Assembly: GCA_009733575.1 (NCBI GenBank)
Contig: ML769429.1
Span: 124,001 to 188,000 of the forward strand
Direction of reading: 5' to 3'
DNA length: 64,000 nucleotides
From: Gymnopus androsaceus JB14
Lineage: Eukaryota; Basidiomycota; Agaricomycetes; Agaricales; Omphalotaceae
Positions within the stretch are counted from its first letter, which is position 1, and every line of letters starts with the position of its first letter. Below are positions 1-12,203 of the stretch, in pieces. The notes below the pieces were generated by a model. That model worked only from the letters and a program-made list of their open reading frames with translations, was not told the origin of the DNA and ran no database searches. A program made the translations under genes and the position numbers.

Positions 1-587
1 CGTGTTCTCGGGGCAGAAAAAAGATACAGCAGGAGGCTGAGGACCTTGCTTTAGGGCTATTCAAATTCACAAGCGAGTCCTAAGGCCTCAAGATCTTGTT
101 CATCTGATACCGTTTGCGCCGAGCTCCAGCTATCTGGACTTACAGAACGAGTGCTTATCACCATGGCTAAAGGTTTAACCTAGATAACAGGCACTATCGT
201 TCATGCTTTTCACGCACATGGCTAAAATGTGAATTCTGGATAATATGCGAATCACCTTGCCATTAGGGACTAGCGCGCGCAGCAGGATGATTTTTCTCTC
301 TGTGTCTCTTTAGGTCTTTCTCTGCGACACCACATTGCTTCGCGATAAGTACTCCTGATAAGTACAAAGGCTGTCCGATTCACAGCATTCGGCCCAACAA
401 CATAATCCCCGACTCTGACCGAAGGGAAGGGTCCTGTAGACAATGATCGGACGAAATCCCACTGAAACGTGAATTTTAGGAAATTCTTTTCCACGGGCCA
501 CGTTACGCCACGTTTTAAGCACGTCTGAAACATCTCAATTTTCATAACGCTCTTTGTCAACCTTTATTTGCTTATAATCTGGCTACT
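1..587. other. No recognisable feature
   Basis: I see no gene, repeat or RNA here. Short overlapping minus-strand reading frames at 270-560 have no recognisable domain and look like chance frames. Confidence 0.4.
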
Positions 588-1732
588 TTGAATGATATAT
601 ATGCTACATGTCTCTTATCTGTGCCATGTTGGGCTTTACCCGAATATGAAGATCTGCGTTGCAATCACTTGACTTCACTAAAGATATCTGAGTTAAGCCA
701 GGTTGAGCGGCAATTGAATAAACCCTCGGTCGTTGACTTCATACTTGAAAAATGTCGCGGTTTTCTACATGTCTTGCATGGCCCTGATATTTATTGTTCT
801 ACGTGCATGTTGTATGTCAACAACTTTGGCACTGTTTTCTACCATCAACTTATTAAATCATACCCCTTCGACATGGCTACCAATCGTCAACCTCACATCC
901 ATATCTTAACACAGATCTCCTTGCCTCCTTGAAGCAAGCATTTCATGACTGTCCTCCTTGTGATATACAGCTGTCATTGAAATCCTTATCAGAGAAAACC
1001 ACAACAACTCATCAATCCATTTTGTATTGTGTCAAATCTCCAACTGGCAATAATTATGGTAACATCGATTCTGTTGACCTGCATTCTTTTCTGTTGAAAG
1101 TTTTCCAGTCTCAATCTGTGCTGAAAAATTTTGGGTATTTACTCGCTGTTACAACATTGAAATTTCCTTTGCTTATACAATGTATGCTTAGGTTTAGTCC
1201 AGCCCTGGAATCTATCCATCCGTATTGCAACAAGAGCATTCACGTGGTTTGGGGGTATCACAGACTCAGTCGAAAGAGTGTGAACATCATTGAGACTACC
1301 AATCAGACTATTTGGAAACACATCCTTGCTTCACCGTCTACAGTGCACACAATTCTCGTATCAGTAACTCATGCCATGATCCTTTATCCAGAACTCACAT
1401 TTGGGAATGTCTTGCTTTTGCAAAACACAAATGTGCCACCTATACAGCATGATGATGCCATCTGGACGCGGCTTTTAGAGCTCGGTTGGGTCATATGCAA
1501 GCATGATGCATTGCCAGGTTTCTTAACCACTTCTGCTTGTCCTGCACTTCAACAATCTCTTTGGGGTAGAGAGGGGATTTTCATTGTAGTTGGTCTGATG
1601 GGAATGACTACTACTATCAGCTGGCAGTGCGTGGTTTCAATGATGAAGATCTTTGGTATATATGGCAAATTGCAACACACTGTTCCGACTGGAGCTGTCA
1701 GTATGCATGGATGTCTAATTGCTTCTCTGTAG
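588..1732 (+). CDS. Unassigned ORF pair, possibly one intron-containing gene
   Basis: Two adjacent plus-strand reading frames (588-932, 114 codons; 929-1732, 267 codons) meet at a stop near 930. The second is long for DNA of this composition. I recognise no domain. An intron joining them is conceivable: a GTATGT donor lies near 813 and an AACACAG acceptor near 912. The phase I tested does not give an open joined frame, so the model is unproven. The stretch could be a decayed transposon-encoded protein or part of a host gene. No signal peptide or membrane segment is evident. Confidence 0.25.
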
Positions 1733-2007
1733 ATGTTACTATTTAGTTTGTACTGGTCTGGCAATATAGCACACACTTATTGATGACAGCAAGTGATTTT
1801 CAGTGCTATAATATGTAAACAAATCTACCTGGTTTTATAACTGATTTGAGTCAATAGTCTTGTCCAGTACTTGGGCCAGTTGGGGATTGCCATGCTAGTG
1901 GCGTTAACAATTGCAAATTGTAGACTCTGAATCTATATCATTGCGGTCCTGGGGCGCACTGACGGTGACCGCACTTCTTTCCTTCCCCCTAATCAGCTGG
2001 TCTGATT

Positions 2008-3516
2008 ATGCATTTTCCTGTTCTTCTCTCTTCGATTCTGCTTACATTGGCTGCTGTGCAAGCGATACCAGTATTACTCCTGACAGACCCTCTAGTTCGC
2101 AGTTTTATCACCATCGACTTGAGCTGCAAAGCAAACCATCTAGATGTGGAAAAAACCTTTTCGGATATGTATACTATTGCCAGGATAGCTCGGAAAATCA
2201 CACCCAATGATATTGCATTAGTTACACTGTGCTATCTCTATGCAGTACTGATTTGCCATACTCACCTTGGTGTACAGGTACCAAAAATATTTCCTCACTC
2301 TGGCCGAAGCAAAAGAAAAGCCACTATCTAGGACTGTTTTGCAGTTTACCAGAAAAAGCTTTAAAATCCCAGAACACCAAGATGCTAGAATGGTTCCGGC
2401 CATGTACAGGTCTATCATTACCAATGGTGGGTACTACTCGAAGGCAAAAATCACCGCCAAGTGTCCCACCGATGCAGAGGAGCCTGTGAATTGTCGAGAC
2501 ATGTGAGTGAACATTATTGCATGTATTTTGACTTGGGACCAGTTGGACTAACCTCTTTGTAAACAGGTACACCTTCTCCAGAGTCTCCGGGCCACCCATC
2601 ATAAACTTTTGTCCCTCATTTTTCGCCCATACACATCCAAACAGTCCCTATGCACTTCACCCACACCTCGACTCAAAAACATTTGTTGTTGCACCCAAGG
2701 GAACCAACACGTCCTGGTGCGTAAAACCTCCTCTCACATACAGCTCACTCAATCTCAAAGCGGATCTGGTGTTGCGCGAGCTGACCCATCTTTTGCTGAT
2801 CGCAAGGAATGCGCTGTCATCATCAGTAAACGGACAACTGGAAACACCAATCTGGTAAGTGCTAAGCTCTTTCCTTCCTGACTCAATTCAATTTTCCAAT
2901 TATCCTTCTGTGATTCTGAAATGTTACGCGCCATACAGGTATACTCAGGACATTTATAGTAGCCCCAATGAAAACAACCCAACCAAATGGAGAACCTATG
3001 GGTCGTATGATACCCTCAGTGATCAAAATCTCAAACAACGCTGGGTGGCATACATCAAACAATTCCAATCAGTGCAGGCTCAATCAGCCTCTACCCCGGC
3101 TTCATCCAAGGCCCATTCCATCCAGTCTCCTGAAGCTGCTGCCGCCCTCAATAAGGCCAAGGCAAAGTATGGCAGTGGCGTCATACAGTGGGTTGCCTCA
3201 AAGACGAAGGTTTTGACTGACTCAGTACTACGCGAGTTGATAAATCTAACTTCGGGAGGAGGTGGGAAGGCAAAGAGCAAGAGGACGGATGTTCTGAATG
3301 AATTTCTCGGCAAATTTCTCAATGAACCTCCCATCAATACGGTTGATAATGGACACAGTTACGCTGCTGCTGCCATTGGTGAGTTCCTGTCAAGTAAAAC
3401 GGTTTCGTTTCGTCACGAATTATCCACACTGACTTTTGAAACTCTATTTTCTTGTAGAGAGATACTTTGCAGAAATGTGTCCAAACTTTGTTCTGAATGC
3501 AGTGGACCCGCGGTAG
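2008..3516 (+). CDS. Secreted metallopeptidase-like protein (M35/lysine-specific endopeptidase type), five exons
   Basis: Exons 2008-2228, 2278-2502, 2567-2854, 2939-3378 and 3458-3516 sum to 1233 nt, exactly 411 codons, and every junction is GT-AG, so the model is well supported. The protein (410 aa) starts with a hydrophobic signal peptide (MHFPVLLSSILLTLAAVQA), implying secretion. Its general layout resembles fungal deuterolysin-like peptidases: an N-terminal helical part, a Cys-containing middle, a zinc-helix-like segment (RELTHLL, residues 219-225) and a C-terminal NGHSYAAAAIERYF segment like the NADNYA..A.E motif of that family. The first zinc His of HExxH is Arg (CGC at 2775-2777), so catalysis may be lost. 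Family assignment is by pattern only; a non-peptidase secreted protein is the alternative. Confidence 0.6.
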
Positions 3517-3838
3517 TGTCGCGGTCTAGAAAACCGTGTATATAGAGTGCCAAAGTTTTGATAAGAGAAATTTTGGGTATCTAATCCGCTGACATTTCTG
3601 CAATTATTGAGTTGTTGATGGCCCCAGTCGATGAGTCTGTTTGCTTAATATTGCTAGGAGACTCGAGAGAATTTGATGAACTAGCATGATGCTGATAAGT
3701 GTTTCCTGTTTCAAATTAGATAACAAGAGCCACTGGGATTGAGGCCTTAACACAAATAAAAATGTCAACTTTCAAAGTATGAAATTACAAGGCAATTTGG
3801 CTGTACAGTGCTGGAAATATAGAGAATTGAGAGAAGAT
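3517..3838. other. Intergenic, nothing recognised
   Basis: AT-rich spacer between the metallopeptidase-like gene and the copia LTR. It should hold the 3' UTR of that gene. No other feature seen. Confidence 0.4.
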
Positions 3839-4203
3839 TGTATTAGAGTGATGTTCCTAAACAGGAAGTAGCAGCAATAATTCCACACAGGACTTAATAG
3901 TAGCAAACACACAGATCAATGGGGGACAATGGTGTTATTACAGGGTATGGTACCTAAGCTTATATACAGTCCTAAGTACAAATGATATATCGGGCAGGTG
4001 GCTACTGCATGAATACTTGTGGCTACTGTCCATACAGTAAAGTGGGTACTATGAGAGAGTAAGTGGATACAGCAAGAGACTGAGTGGAGTCTGCAAGACA
4101 ATAGCAGTGGAGTGCATGGGATGGTGATACAAACAAGTGGATACTACAAGAAAGTGTTCCATGTATAGTTTGATAAGATATATTTACCTTTGATATTCCA
4201 ACA
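3839..4203 (-). repeat. copia 3' LTR
   Basis: 365 bp. On the minus strand it starts TGTTGGAATATC and ends CTCTAATACA, giving TG...CA termini. It is directly preceded on the minus strand by a polypurine tract and matches the second LTR at 11841-12203. Confidence 0.85.
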
Positions 4204-4212
4204 CTCCCTTTC
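4204..4212 (-). other. Polypurine tract of the copia element
   Basis: On the minus strand the purine run GAAAGGGAG ends exactly where the 3' LTR begins, the standard position of the plus-strand primer. Confidence 0.7.
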
Positions 4213-6359
4213 AAACCTTTGCTAATCCCATGGATACTGTGAAGTGTTTGGCTTTCATTGAAGGTAAGGCTTTGGTGAAGATGTCTGCCATCATGTTTTT
4301 GGTAGGGCAGTAAGTAAGACAAATTTTACCTTCCTCGATGACATAGCAGATGAAGTGGTATCGGATATTGATGTGTTTGGTCCTGGCATGAAAACAATCT
4401 TCCTTTGCCAATGTGATGGCAGACTGACATGATAGGGATTGCATGAGTAATGGGACCAAAGATTTCCAATAAAAGATTTCTGAGCCAGATCACCTCCTTT
4501 GCCGCATGGGTCAAAGTGATATACTCAGCTTCCGTGGTAGATAAAGAAATGATGTCGCTTTGATGACCAAGATACTGCTCCACCATTCAACATAAAAACG
4601 TACCTGGAAAGAGCATGTTGCTCCTCTTGGGACATACCATCTGCATCCGTGTAGCCTTGGGCTGTCTCCTGGTTGCTCGTACTGAGCCAGAAGTCTTGGG
4701 TGTATTTGAGATAGGCATAAACATGGCGTACACCATTCCAATGAGTGATGCCAGGGTTTTGTGAAAAGCAAGGATAGAGACTGCATATGTGATGTTGGGT
4801 CTTGTAGTGACAGATAAGTACTGGAGAGCACCAAGGGCCTCTCTGTAGGGTTTGTCATGCATAAAAGCAATATCCTCAACCATTTTGGGTGATTGGTCTT
4901 TGGTGAGGTGGATGTGGGAATCAAAGGGAATAGAGAGTGGCTTTATATCTGAGAATCCATAGTAAGAGAGTATGGTGTCAATGTATGACCACTGGGATAA
5001 GTGAATTGTCCTTTTATGGAGAGATCTTTGGATCTTGATCTCAAGTAGCCAATGGATTTCTCCAGAATCAACAACTTCAATTACAGCCCCAATATCTTTC
5101 TTCAGTTTCTCCATGATGGCCAGGGTTTTGGTAACCAATGTCATGTTGCCAATATGTATAAAAATGATGGTGAAGGGATTAGTGCGATAGAAAACAGTGT
5201 GATCAAAATCAGACTGTTTAAACCCTAGTTGGGTCATGATTTCCCTGAATCGCATGTACCATTGTTGACCGGCTTGTTTAAGTCCGTAAAGTGCAAGTTT
5301 AAGCTGTAAAGTTTGACCTGGTTTTAACCCTATATCAATGCCTGGAGGTGCCTTCATAAAAATGCGCTCGTTGTCGTCCAATTTCCCATAAAGATAAGCT
5401 GATTTCACATCCATTTGGTGAATAATCATGCTCTTCTCAGCTCCGAATGCTGAGTATAGCATGGGCTGATGCAAGTTTTGCAACAGATGCAAAGGTTTTA
5501 TCTGGGAAGTGGTCAACATCTGGAATCTGATTAGATCCATGTACAACAAGATGGGCTCAGTGTCCTGTAATGTGACCTTGTTCATCCTTCTTGGTCCAAT
5601 AGACCCATTTGGATGTGAGAATATTTGCATCTGGAGGTGGAGTGACAATTGTGTAGGTTCCACACTCCTGGAATCTGGAGATTTCATCCTTCATGGTATC
5701 ATACCATTTGGAGCTGTCAGGTCATTGCATAGTTTCTGCAACAGATAAAGGATCAGATTCAATTTCTGATGTTACCTGACCTAGGGATGCGGTGAGATGT
5801 TGCAACTCATCACTTCCTTCTCCAAGTCCTTCAATGACATCCCTGATCTTCTTGGTGGGTCATCTGACTCATTTGCCAGATACTTCAACTGGTGCAATTG
5901 GTTTGGTGATTTCTTCTGGAACTGGTATGACAGGCTGTTCCGACTCAGTGACCAATGTTTCTAAATTTCCCAAATTTCCATCCTCCCCTTAACGGGTTGG
6001 ATCTGCCTGTCAGAGAAAACTACGTTCCTCTCCATTGTGACAGTGTGACATGTTGGCCAGTAGATGTAGTGACCATTTGATTTGGGTTTGAGTCCTATCC
6101 AGCATCCTTCCTGGGCCTGTGGTTCCAATTTACCGGGTTCCTTTTCTTGTTTAACATAAAAAATACTGCTGAAGATGCAAAGATTAGTAATGTCCAGTTT
6201 GATACCAAACTGTTTTTCATATGGAATGGCCATTCCAATGGCTTTCTTCAGCATCCGATTCCAAACATGTACCGCATATCTCATCATGAATCCCCAAAGC
6301 CATTTTGGGAGTCCTGATGAGATCAAAAGACTTCAACCTGCATTAAGCAATGTTCAATG

Positions 6360-6920
6360 TAGGGTTTTGAAGTACAATTTATTAAACTGCAAATAAATCA
6401 TAAATTGTATTGAATTGTACTGCAAAATGTATCACTGAAGCTTGTACTGATACACAGTTTAAATCAGTACAGGTTTACAGTTTATTCAAAATGTGAAAAT
6501 TGCTTAAACTGCTTTGAATCAGTTTAAATCAGTACACATTTACAGCAGGTTATACTAGTGCAAAACTTGCATTACACCTACAAAACAAGCTTACAGTGTC
6601 ATTTATTACTCCAATCTTGATCAAGATGTACTTCCAATAGTTTATGAGAACTTCCTATAACATGGATATTGTAAAACATTACAAATCTGGTAGCAAATAG
6701 TATATAAATGATCAGTTCATGTCAGTTTATAATGATATAAACCAATTTGAATCTGAACTGATTTAAACTCATAAATTGTATTGTATTGCACTGGTTTTAT
6801 CAGTACAATCAGTTCAAGTACACAGTTTAACCTGTTTTCAATAAATCTTGTACCAGTACAATTCATGATTCATTGGATTTGGACCAAATAAATTGCATTG
6901 CATTGTACTTTGAAACCCTA
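6360..6920. mobile_element. 561-bp hAT-type MITE, copy 1, with 8-bp target duplication
   Basis: The element starts TAGGGTTTTGAAGTACAAT and ends ATTGTACTTTGAAACCCTA, imperfect 19-bp inverted repeats with the YAGGG start common in hAT elements. It is flanked by the perfect 8-bp duplication GTTCAATG (6352-6359 and 6921-6928). No ORF. The interior is rich in CAGTACA/TGTACTG-like subterminal motifs. It interrupts the copia integrase. Copy 2 at 15167-15727 has the same length. Confidence 0.92.
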
Positions 6921-7409
6921 GTTCAATGTGTGCACTCCGCTATACCATTGTGTTCCGGGGTGTTGTGTACTGTGAGACGTTGTCATGTCCAAATACATTC
7001 CAGATATGCTGTGAATTCATTACTGAGAAATTCTCCCCCTCAATCAGAGTGGAGAACTTTGACAGTTGTGCTGTATTGTGTTTGGAGACCTGTTTGGAGA
7101 ACCACATACTGTGTGAAGACTCATCCTTTGACTTCATTTGGGGTTCCTCCAACCAATCAGTTACTTTGTCAACTAGAGTCAGCATGTAAGTGCAATGGTT
7201 TACCATCCTGACTTGTGATGGTCCCCACATGTCCATGTGGAAAGTGTCTCCAAATTTCTCTGCACGGGGAGATGATCATACCTGAGTGATAGGATACCTG
7301 GATGCTTTCCCAAGCATACAAGCGCAGCATTTGGTTCGTCCATTTGTTTTGGATCCAATCTGATTCCATGGACCTGGTTATCTTGGAACATATGCTTCAC
7401 GTAAGCATA

Positions 7410-8078
7410 CACTAGCGGCAAAAATTAACCAAACAGCCAATATCTCTACAGCACAGCCACATATTGACTTCAGACAAGTTGTAGATAGGATGGAAAGAGT
7501 AATCTGATGTCATTTACAAAGTTTTTTCATTACCAAATATGGTAATTCTTGGAATATACATTAATTTGTGATAAATTTTGAGAGGTTGCATTCAGAAATT
7601 GATATTTTGAAAAAATGGAGTTCACCACTGAAATTTACATGAAAAACTACCTAGGGTACATGTTTTTCCAATATGAATTGATACTGTCAATAGTCCTCTA
7701 TACTGCAATGAAAGTGGCCATTTTTAGCATTTTGAAGTTAAAATTGGCCAAAATTGCACAAAATGGCCACTTTGCAAGCTTTATTCTAAGGCAACAAGCA
7801 TAAGAATTCATATTGGAAAAATTTGTACCCTATGTAGTTTTTCATGTAGATTTCAGTGGTGAACTCCATTTTGCAAAAAAAAAAATCAATTTCTGAATGC
7901 AACCTCTCAAAATTCATTACAAATTACTGTATATTTCAAGAATTACCATATTTGGTAATGAAAAAACTTTGTAAATGACATCAGATTACTCTTTCCCTCC
8001 TATCTACAACTTGTTTGAAGTCAATATGTGGCTGTGCTGTAGAGATATTGGCTGTTCAGTTAATTTTCACCGCTAGTG
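7410..8078. mobile_element. Foldback MITE with arms of about 270 bp and TA duplication (Tc1/mariner-like)
   Basis: Both ends read inward as CACTAGCGG followed by AAAATTAAC-like sequence, and the flanking dinucleotide is TA on both sides (7408-7409 and 8079-8080). The inverted arms run about 7410-7680 and 7806-8078 and are near-perfect; a loop of about 125 bp carries AT-rich sequence with repeated AAAATGGCCA-like motifs. There is no transposase. It splits the copia GAG-pre-integrase segment, and removing it with one TA restores local reading. Transcripts could fold into a long hairpin. Confidence 0.9.
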
Positions 8079-8949
8079 TAATTGAGGTGACCTAAGATGC
8101 AGTGTGCCTTGTAAAGAGATGCTAATCTGCCAATCTTAGTTGAATAAGTGTGTTCCTGTGATGGGGTCTGGTATAGTCCATTAGTCTGTGGGATAACTCC
8201 CACAAGTTTCCCCTGGTGATCTCTGATCATGATTTTACCATTTGCAGTATGGATGGTGTAACCATCATCATTGAGTTTTCCCAGTGATACAAGTGTGTTG
8301 GGAGTGTCCGGACATAGAAGCATGTGATGGAGCTTTAGTGTTTGGACTTCTTGTCTGTATGTGGGGAGATCAAGATGGAGTGTGCCGGCAATGTTTGCTG
8401 TGAAGGTTTCCACATTAGCAGCTTGAATGACTTCTGTTGGAATCTCCCTTTGATTCCTGAGTTCATCGGTGAGTGGCATCATGTGGGTAGAGCATCTGGA
8501 GTCAAGAATTGCTCTGTAACTGTGGGCTGCAGCATAAGTGTGATCAACTTTTCCAATTCCCTCTTTGGTGTCATATTCAAATTTGAAGGAAGGAAAGAGG
8601 TTAATGTCAATGTATACTTCTTCCTCCTCTTCTTTGTTAAGAGTAAGAGGTGGCGGTGTTTTGACTTTGATGTTCTGCACTATGCAGCTTTGATTGCTTG
8701 GCAATGAAAGAGCTAATTCGAATTTATCAGCTATCTCAGAAAAATTGAAAACAAGATTTCCATGCTTAGTGGGAATTTCGATTGCTGCCCATGATGACTG
8801 GGGTACTTCCTCAATCATGGATGAGGATGCCACTTTGTTGTTCTTCAGCCTATCTCTCCAGTTTCCATCTGATTTCTTCTTCTTTTGCTCCTTGGCCTTG
8901 TTGGCCTTGCTACATTGATACGCCGATTTTTTGGCTAAGGCTAGAACTG

Positions 8950-10670
8950 CGCAGAACCAATAATCCTAGGTTCTGGTAGTAACAAAACATGGTCAATAAG
9001 AGAACTATAGTGAGCCTGAGCTCATAGTTAAAATCTACCAAGGATCTATTCTACCCAAGAGGTTGCAGAGTAACAGTACGCGCAATGGTACCATACTTAA
9101 CTTTGTGAATGCGCCTCGATCAAAGTCCTATATGCAGTATGGTGTAGCAAGGCAAGCTTGCTGGATAACAAGTTGCTGACTGAGGCAGATAAACGAGCCC
9201 ACATACCAGTTATACTAGGCTAGGTCATCAAAGGATATACCCAAGGGATCGAAGTCTTAACAAGGCATTGCTTCCGTGATCAGCTCACCGAGGAGTCTAA
9301 ATGACACTCAAGTTTATTAAACCAAGCAAGGTGGACAGAGATGAGGAAGTACCCTAACAGGTACCCTCAAAGTTGACGCTCGCTGGAAAGCGCCCAGGCA
9401 GATAGCTGCGGCAGTCCAATGCGGCCACATGACCCACTTGCTGTAGCTACTTCTAGAGCATGGAAGGACCAAGGAGTGTTTCTATCCAAGCCTCAGTGTT
9501 TTACCGAGATCCATATGCTACCAGGCATCTAGACTCGAGACTGCACAGAACTAGGGATAATAACCAGTCTCCCATTGGCAAGGAAAAACATAGAAATACT
9601 TCCGAGGGCTGTTCTGCTAAAGGAACTGGTGAGCCTTGTAAAAAGGCAAATGACTCGAGTTGATTCAGACCAAAATCCCAAAAGTCAACCCAATCGAGGA
9701 AGACAAATGAACGAGGCAGGAAGACATCAAGGCAAAACCATAGTATACACGCATATATGGACATTATTTATCTTTTTCTATTTTACTTACTCTGTTTCAT
9801 CCTATCTCACTCAGTTTCTCTCATTTTCCTATTTTATTATATCTCGCTCAGTATATAAGGGTAGCTATTCTATCTCGGAATAACAAGTTAGACTTGATAC
9901 CTGAAATGCAGTTCTATCTTAGGACCTGTAGTGATTCGTACACGCTCAGATGCATCTGCATTGTCCTCTACAACCTTTGAAACAGGTGGCCTTCTTGTAA
10001 CCTCGATAATACTGAGGCTGTTCATTCTACTTCCTGGCTATTAAGTTGAGCATTCCTGGTTTTCATCTCAAAGAGAGGTCACATCAGTCTTAGGACCACA
10101 GGTGGAGCCTAACGTGCGCACCTCGACGAGCCTGTTGTTGATTAGGAAAGGTCTTGGACCCAAGTGTTGGCTTGGTCTAGTTTTAGGGAGGAAGCTTCTC
10201 GGAGTGTTACCTAGCTTTACCAACAGATTCTACCCCTTGCCCGCTTTTTTCTGAGTGTGTTAAAAACGCCTACTCGAGTGACTTGCACGGCAGTCATATA
10301 AGCTTGTTAGGTAACTCGCGGGATCCCTGAGAGTTGGAGTATCATTGTGCAGCAACGTAAAGGCTCCCAAGATACGCAAAGTTGTTTGTTGAGTCGGTGT
10401 ACTTGACCTGTGCTTTGGTGTTTGCTTTCCCCTTGATTAGTTCAGCGCGTCATTGTACATTAGTTGGCTTTTCAAAACCTCCCTCCAAATATAAACCTTG
10501 TTCATCGCACACTATCTGTGTCAACTGTCAAGTGCTTTTCTCTTTGAATCAATTAGTAGTTGAGGGAACCTTCGACAACCTCCTTCCTTGCATTAAATTA
10601 AATCTTTTGGATTGTATCTGATTGGGGTGATTGTTGTTTGATTGGTTTTCATACCTAGCACAAATCTAAC
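8950..10670. mobile_element. Non-coding insertion of about 1.7 kb inside copia gag
   Basis: The copia gag reading is continuous in content on either side: zinc knuckle near 10677-10735, Lys-rich segment near 8870-8950. It is interrupted by about 1.7 kb with no significant ORF. The insert has a TATA-like AGTATATAAGGG near 9850 after a pyrimidine-rich tract, and segments that look like transcribed non-coding DNA. I could not define terminal repeats or a target duplication, so the class is unknown (TRIM, LARD, SINE-like or another MITE). Boundaries are approximate. Confidence 0.5.
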
Positions 10671-10676
10671 TCATCA

Positions 10677-11840
10677 ATGTTTCTCCAATGGACATTGATT
10701 TCCGAAATGTCCTTTACCTCCGCAATTATAACAAATGGAGTCCTGGCAACTCATCAATCCTCCGCGGCCTCTGCTTCTGCCTCAGGAATCTCCCCTGAAG
10801 GAATTTCCACAACCTTGGAAACCTCCTCTTCCCCTGTTACTGGCATAATTTGCCAATTCCTTCTTGTGATCATGTCGCATTTGATGAACCATTCCTTCTG
10901 CACGGATAGTCAAAATAAGCTCAGCAGGATTGAGCTTGCTTTTATTTTTGACAGCAAAAATAGTGAGGGCGTTGATTGTGGCTTTGAAGGTGTTGGGGAC
11001 AGAGGACATAATGGTGTTGACGGATATATCATCATTGATATTGATTCCTCTTGTCGTGAGGTTGTTGCGGATGTTGATCATGTCATCCAAATGTTTATTG
11101 ACCTTGGATGGGTCCATGCATTGCATGGTGTGAAGTTGCCTTGCAAAAATGATTCAGTAAGAGCGTTTTTGAAATCATAATCAGCAGCAAGTAAGTTCTC
11201 CCACAACTGCTTCATGTTGTTGTAGTTCCTATACCTGCAGAATATTTCATCTGATAACCTGCCAATGATTGCATTAAGCAAACTACTATCCTTTCCCCTG
11301 GCCTCATGATGTGCTTGTGAAGATGGACTCCAATAGAGGCTGAGCAGCTAGCGTGCTCACGGTCCTCCTCGTGTCTGTCTTTGTTGATTGGCAATGCTGC
11401 GTATGTGAGTTCTGACTAATTGCCCTTTCTTTATGTGCTCTTGCAAAACATACCCTATGTTTACCTGTCCAAGGTTACGCGTATTTGGTGTGGACAATGT
11501 TCCGTTTTGTCACAATCTGGCTCCACCTTCCAGTGGTCAGTTTTTGTACCTGCTCCGATGTAGTTTGTCAATGTCAAAAATGCTAGTGCGTTCTCCTTAT
11601 ACAAGGAACAGTGGTCATCCTGGTGGAGTATCAATGTGCTTGGTTTGCGTTGTAGTGTACAGCTTTGCTCACTCAATTGAGCGCTTCCTGTTTCCGATGC
11701 TCATGGCATACATCTGTGTTGGAGCCATGGTGGTGGTGTTGTCTCCAATACCTTTATCTCCGTCGATGTTCTTAGAGGTCCGGGGATTAGGCTGGGTGGC
11801 TGAACAAAGGTTGTGTCAATGGTTAAGGCCGGGCCCATAA
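10677..11840 (-). pseudogene. copia gag pseudogene with CCHC zinc knuckle
   Basis: Minus-strand blocks at 11461-11676, 11078-11281 and 10782-11126 together resemble copia Gag (UBN2-type): a segment with LWENLLAADYDFKNALTESF, then MDPSKVNKHLDDMI, then an RGRGGFQG-rich tail. A CCHC knuckle follows (CYNCGGKGHFGNQC, C-x2-C-x4-H-x4-C; near 10692-10735). Frameshifts break it up. Position next to the 5' LTR is as expected. Confidence 0.7.
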
Positions 11841-12203
11841 TCTATTAGAGTTATATTCCTAAACAGGAAGTACCAGCAATAATCCACACAGGACTTAGTA
11901 GTACAATCACACAGATCAATGGGGGACAATGGTGGTATTACAGGGTACGGTACCTAAGCTTATATACAGTCCTAAGTACAAATGATATATTGGGCAGGTG
12001 GCTACTGCGTGAACACTTATGGCTACCATCCATATGGTGAAGCGGGTACTACAAGAGAGTAAGTGGATATGACAAGAGACTGAGTGGAGTCTGCAAGACA
12101 ATAGCGATGGAGTGCATGGGATGGTGATACAAACAAGTGGATACTACAAGAAAGTGTTCCATGTATAGTTCAATAAGATATATTTACCTTTGATATTCCA
12201 ACA
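11841..12203 (-). repeat. copia 5' LTR
   Basis: 363 bp, clearly homologous over its full length to 3839-4203 with more than 20 differences. On the minus strand it runs from TGTTGGAATATC to CTCTAATAGA (CA terminus mutated) and is followed by TTATGGGCCCGG, the expected place of a primer-binding site. Confidence 0.82.

Larger units (their letters stand above)
4211..8950 (-). pseudogene. copia pol pseudogene (protease, integrase, RT, RNase H)
   Basis: Read on the minus strand, the order is: aspartic protease with a D-S-R-C-S-T active-site-like motif near 8510 (copia usually D-S-G-A-[ST]); a GAG-pre-integrase segment (LGHLN near 8085) cut by a foldback MITE; integrase core starting MDMWGPS near 7236; a second MITE; the integrase C-terminal part (5961-6326, ending near a VFSDRQ motif); RVT_2 reverse transcriptase (4587-5687) with QMDVKSAYLYG and YGLKQAGQQW; and RNase H with STTEAEY (near 4540) and TKNMMADIFTKALP (near 4270). 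Frameshifts and stops separate the blocks, and the RT active-site region is altered (HIGNMTL where copia has YVDDM-like sequence), so it is dead. Confidence 0.85.
3839..12203 (-). mobile_element. Ty1/copia LTR retrotransposon, degenerate, with three internal insertions
   Basis: Two same-orientation LTRs (3839-4203 and 11841-12203) enclose, on the minus strand, gag (right), then protease, integrase, reverse transcriptase and RNase H (left). This is the copia order, with integrase before RT. Removing the two MITEs and the insert of about 1.7 kb leaves about 5.4 kb, a normal copia size. The LTRs differ at more than 20 positions and all reading frames are broken, so the element is old and inactive. 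Flanking 5-mers (aagat on the left, acaat on the right) do not match perfectly, so the target duplication has decayed or the ends were rearranged. Confidence 0.85.
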
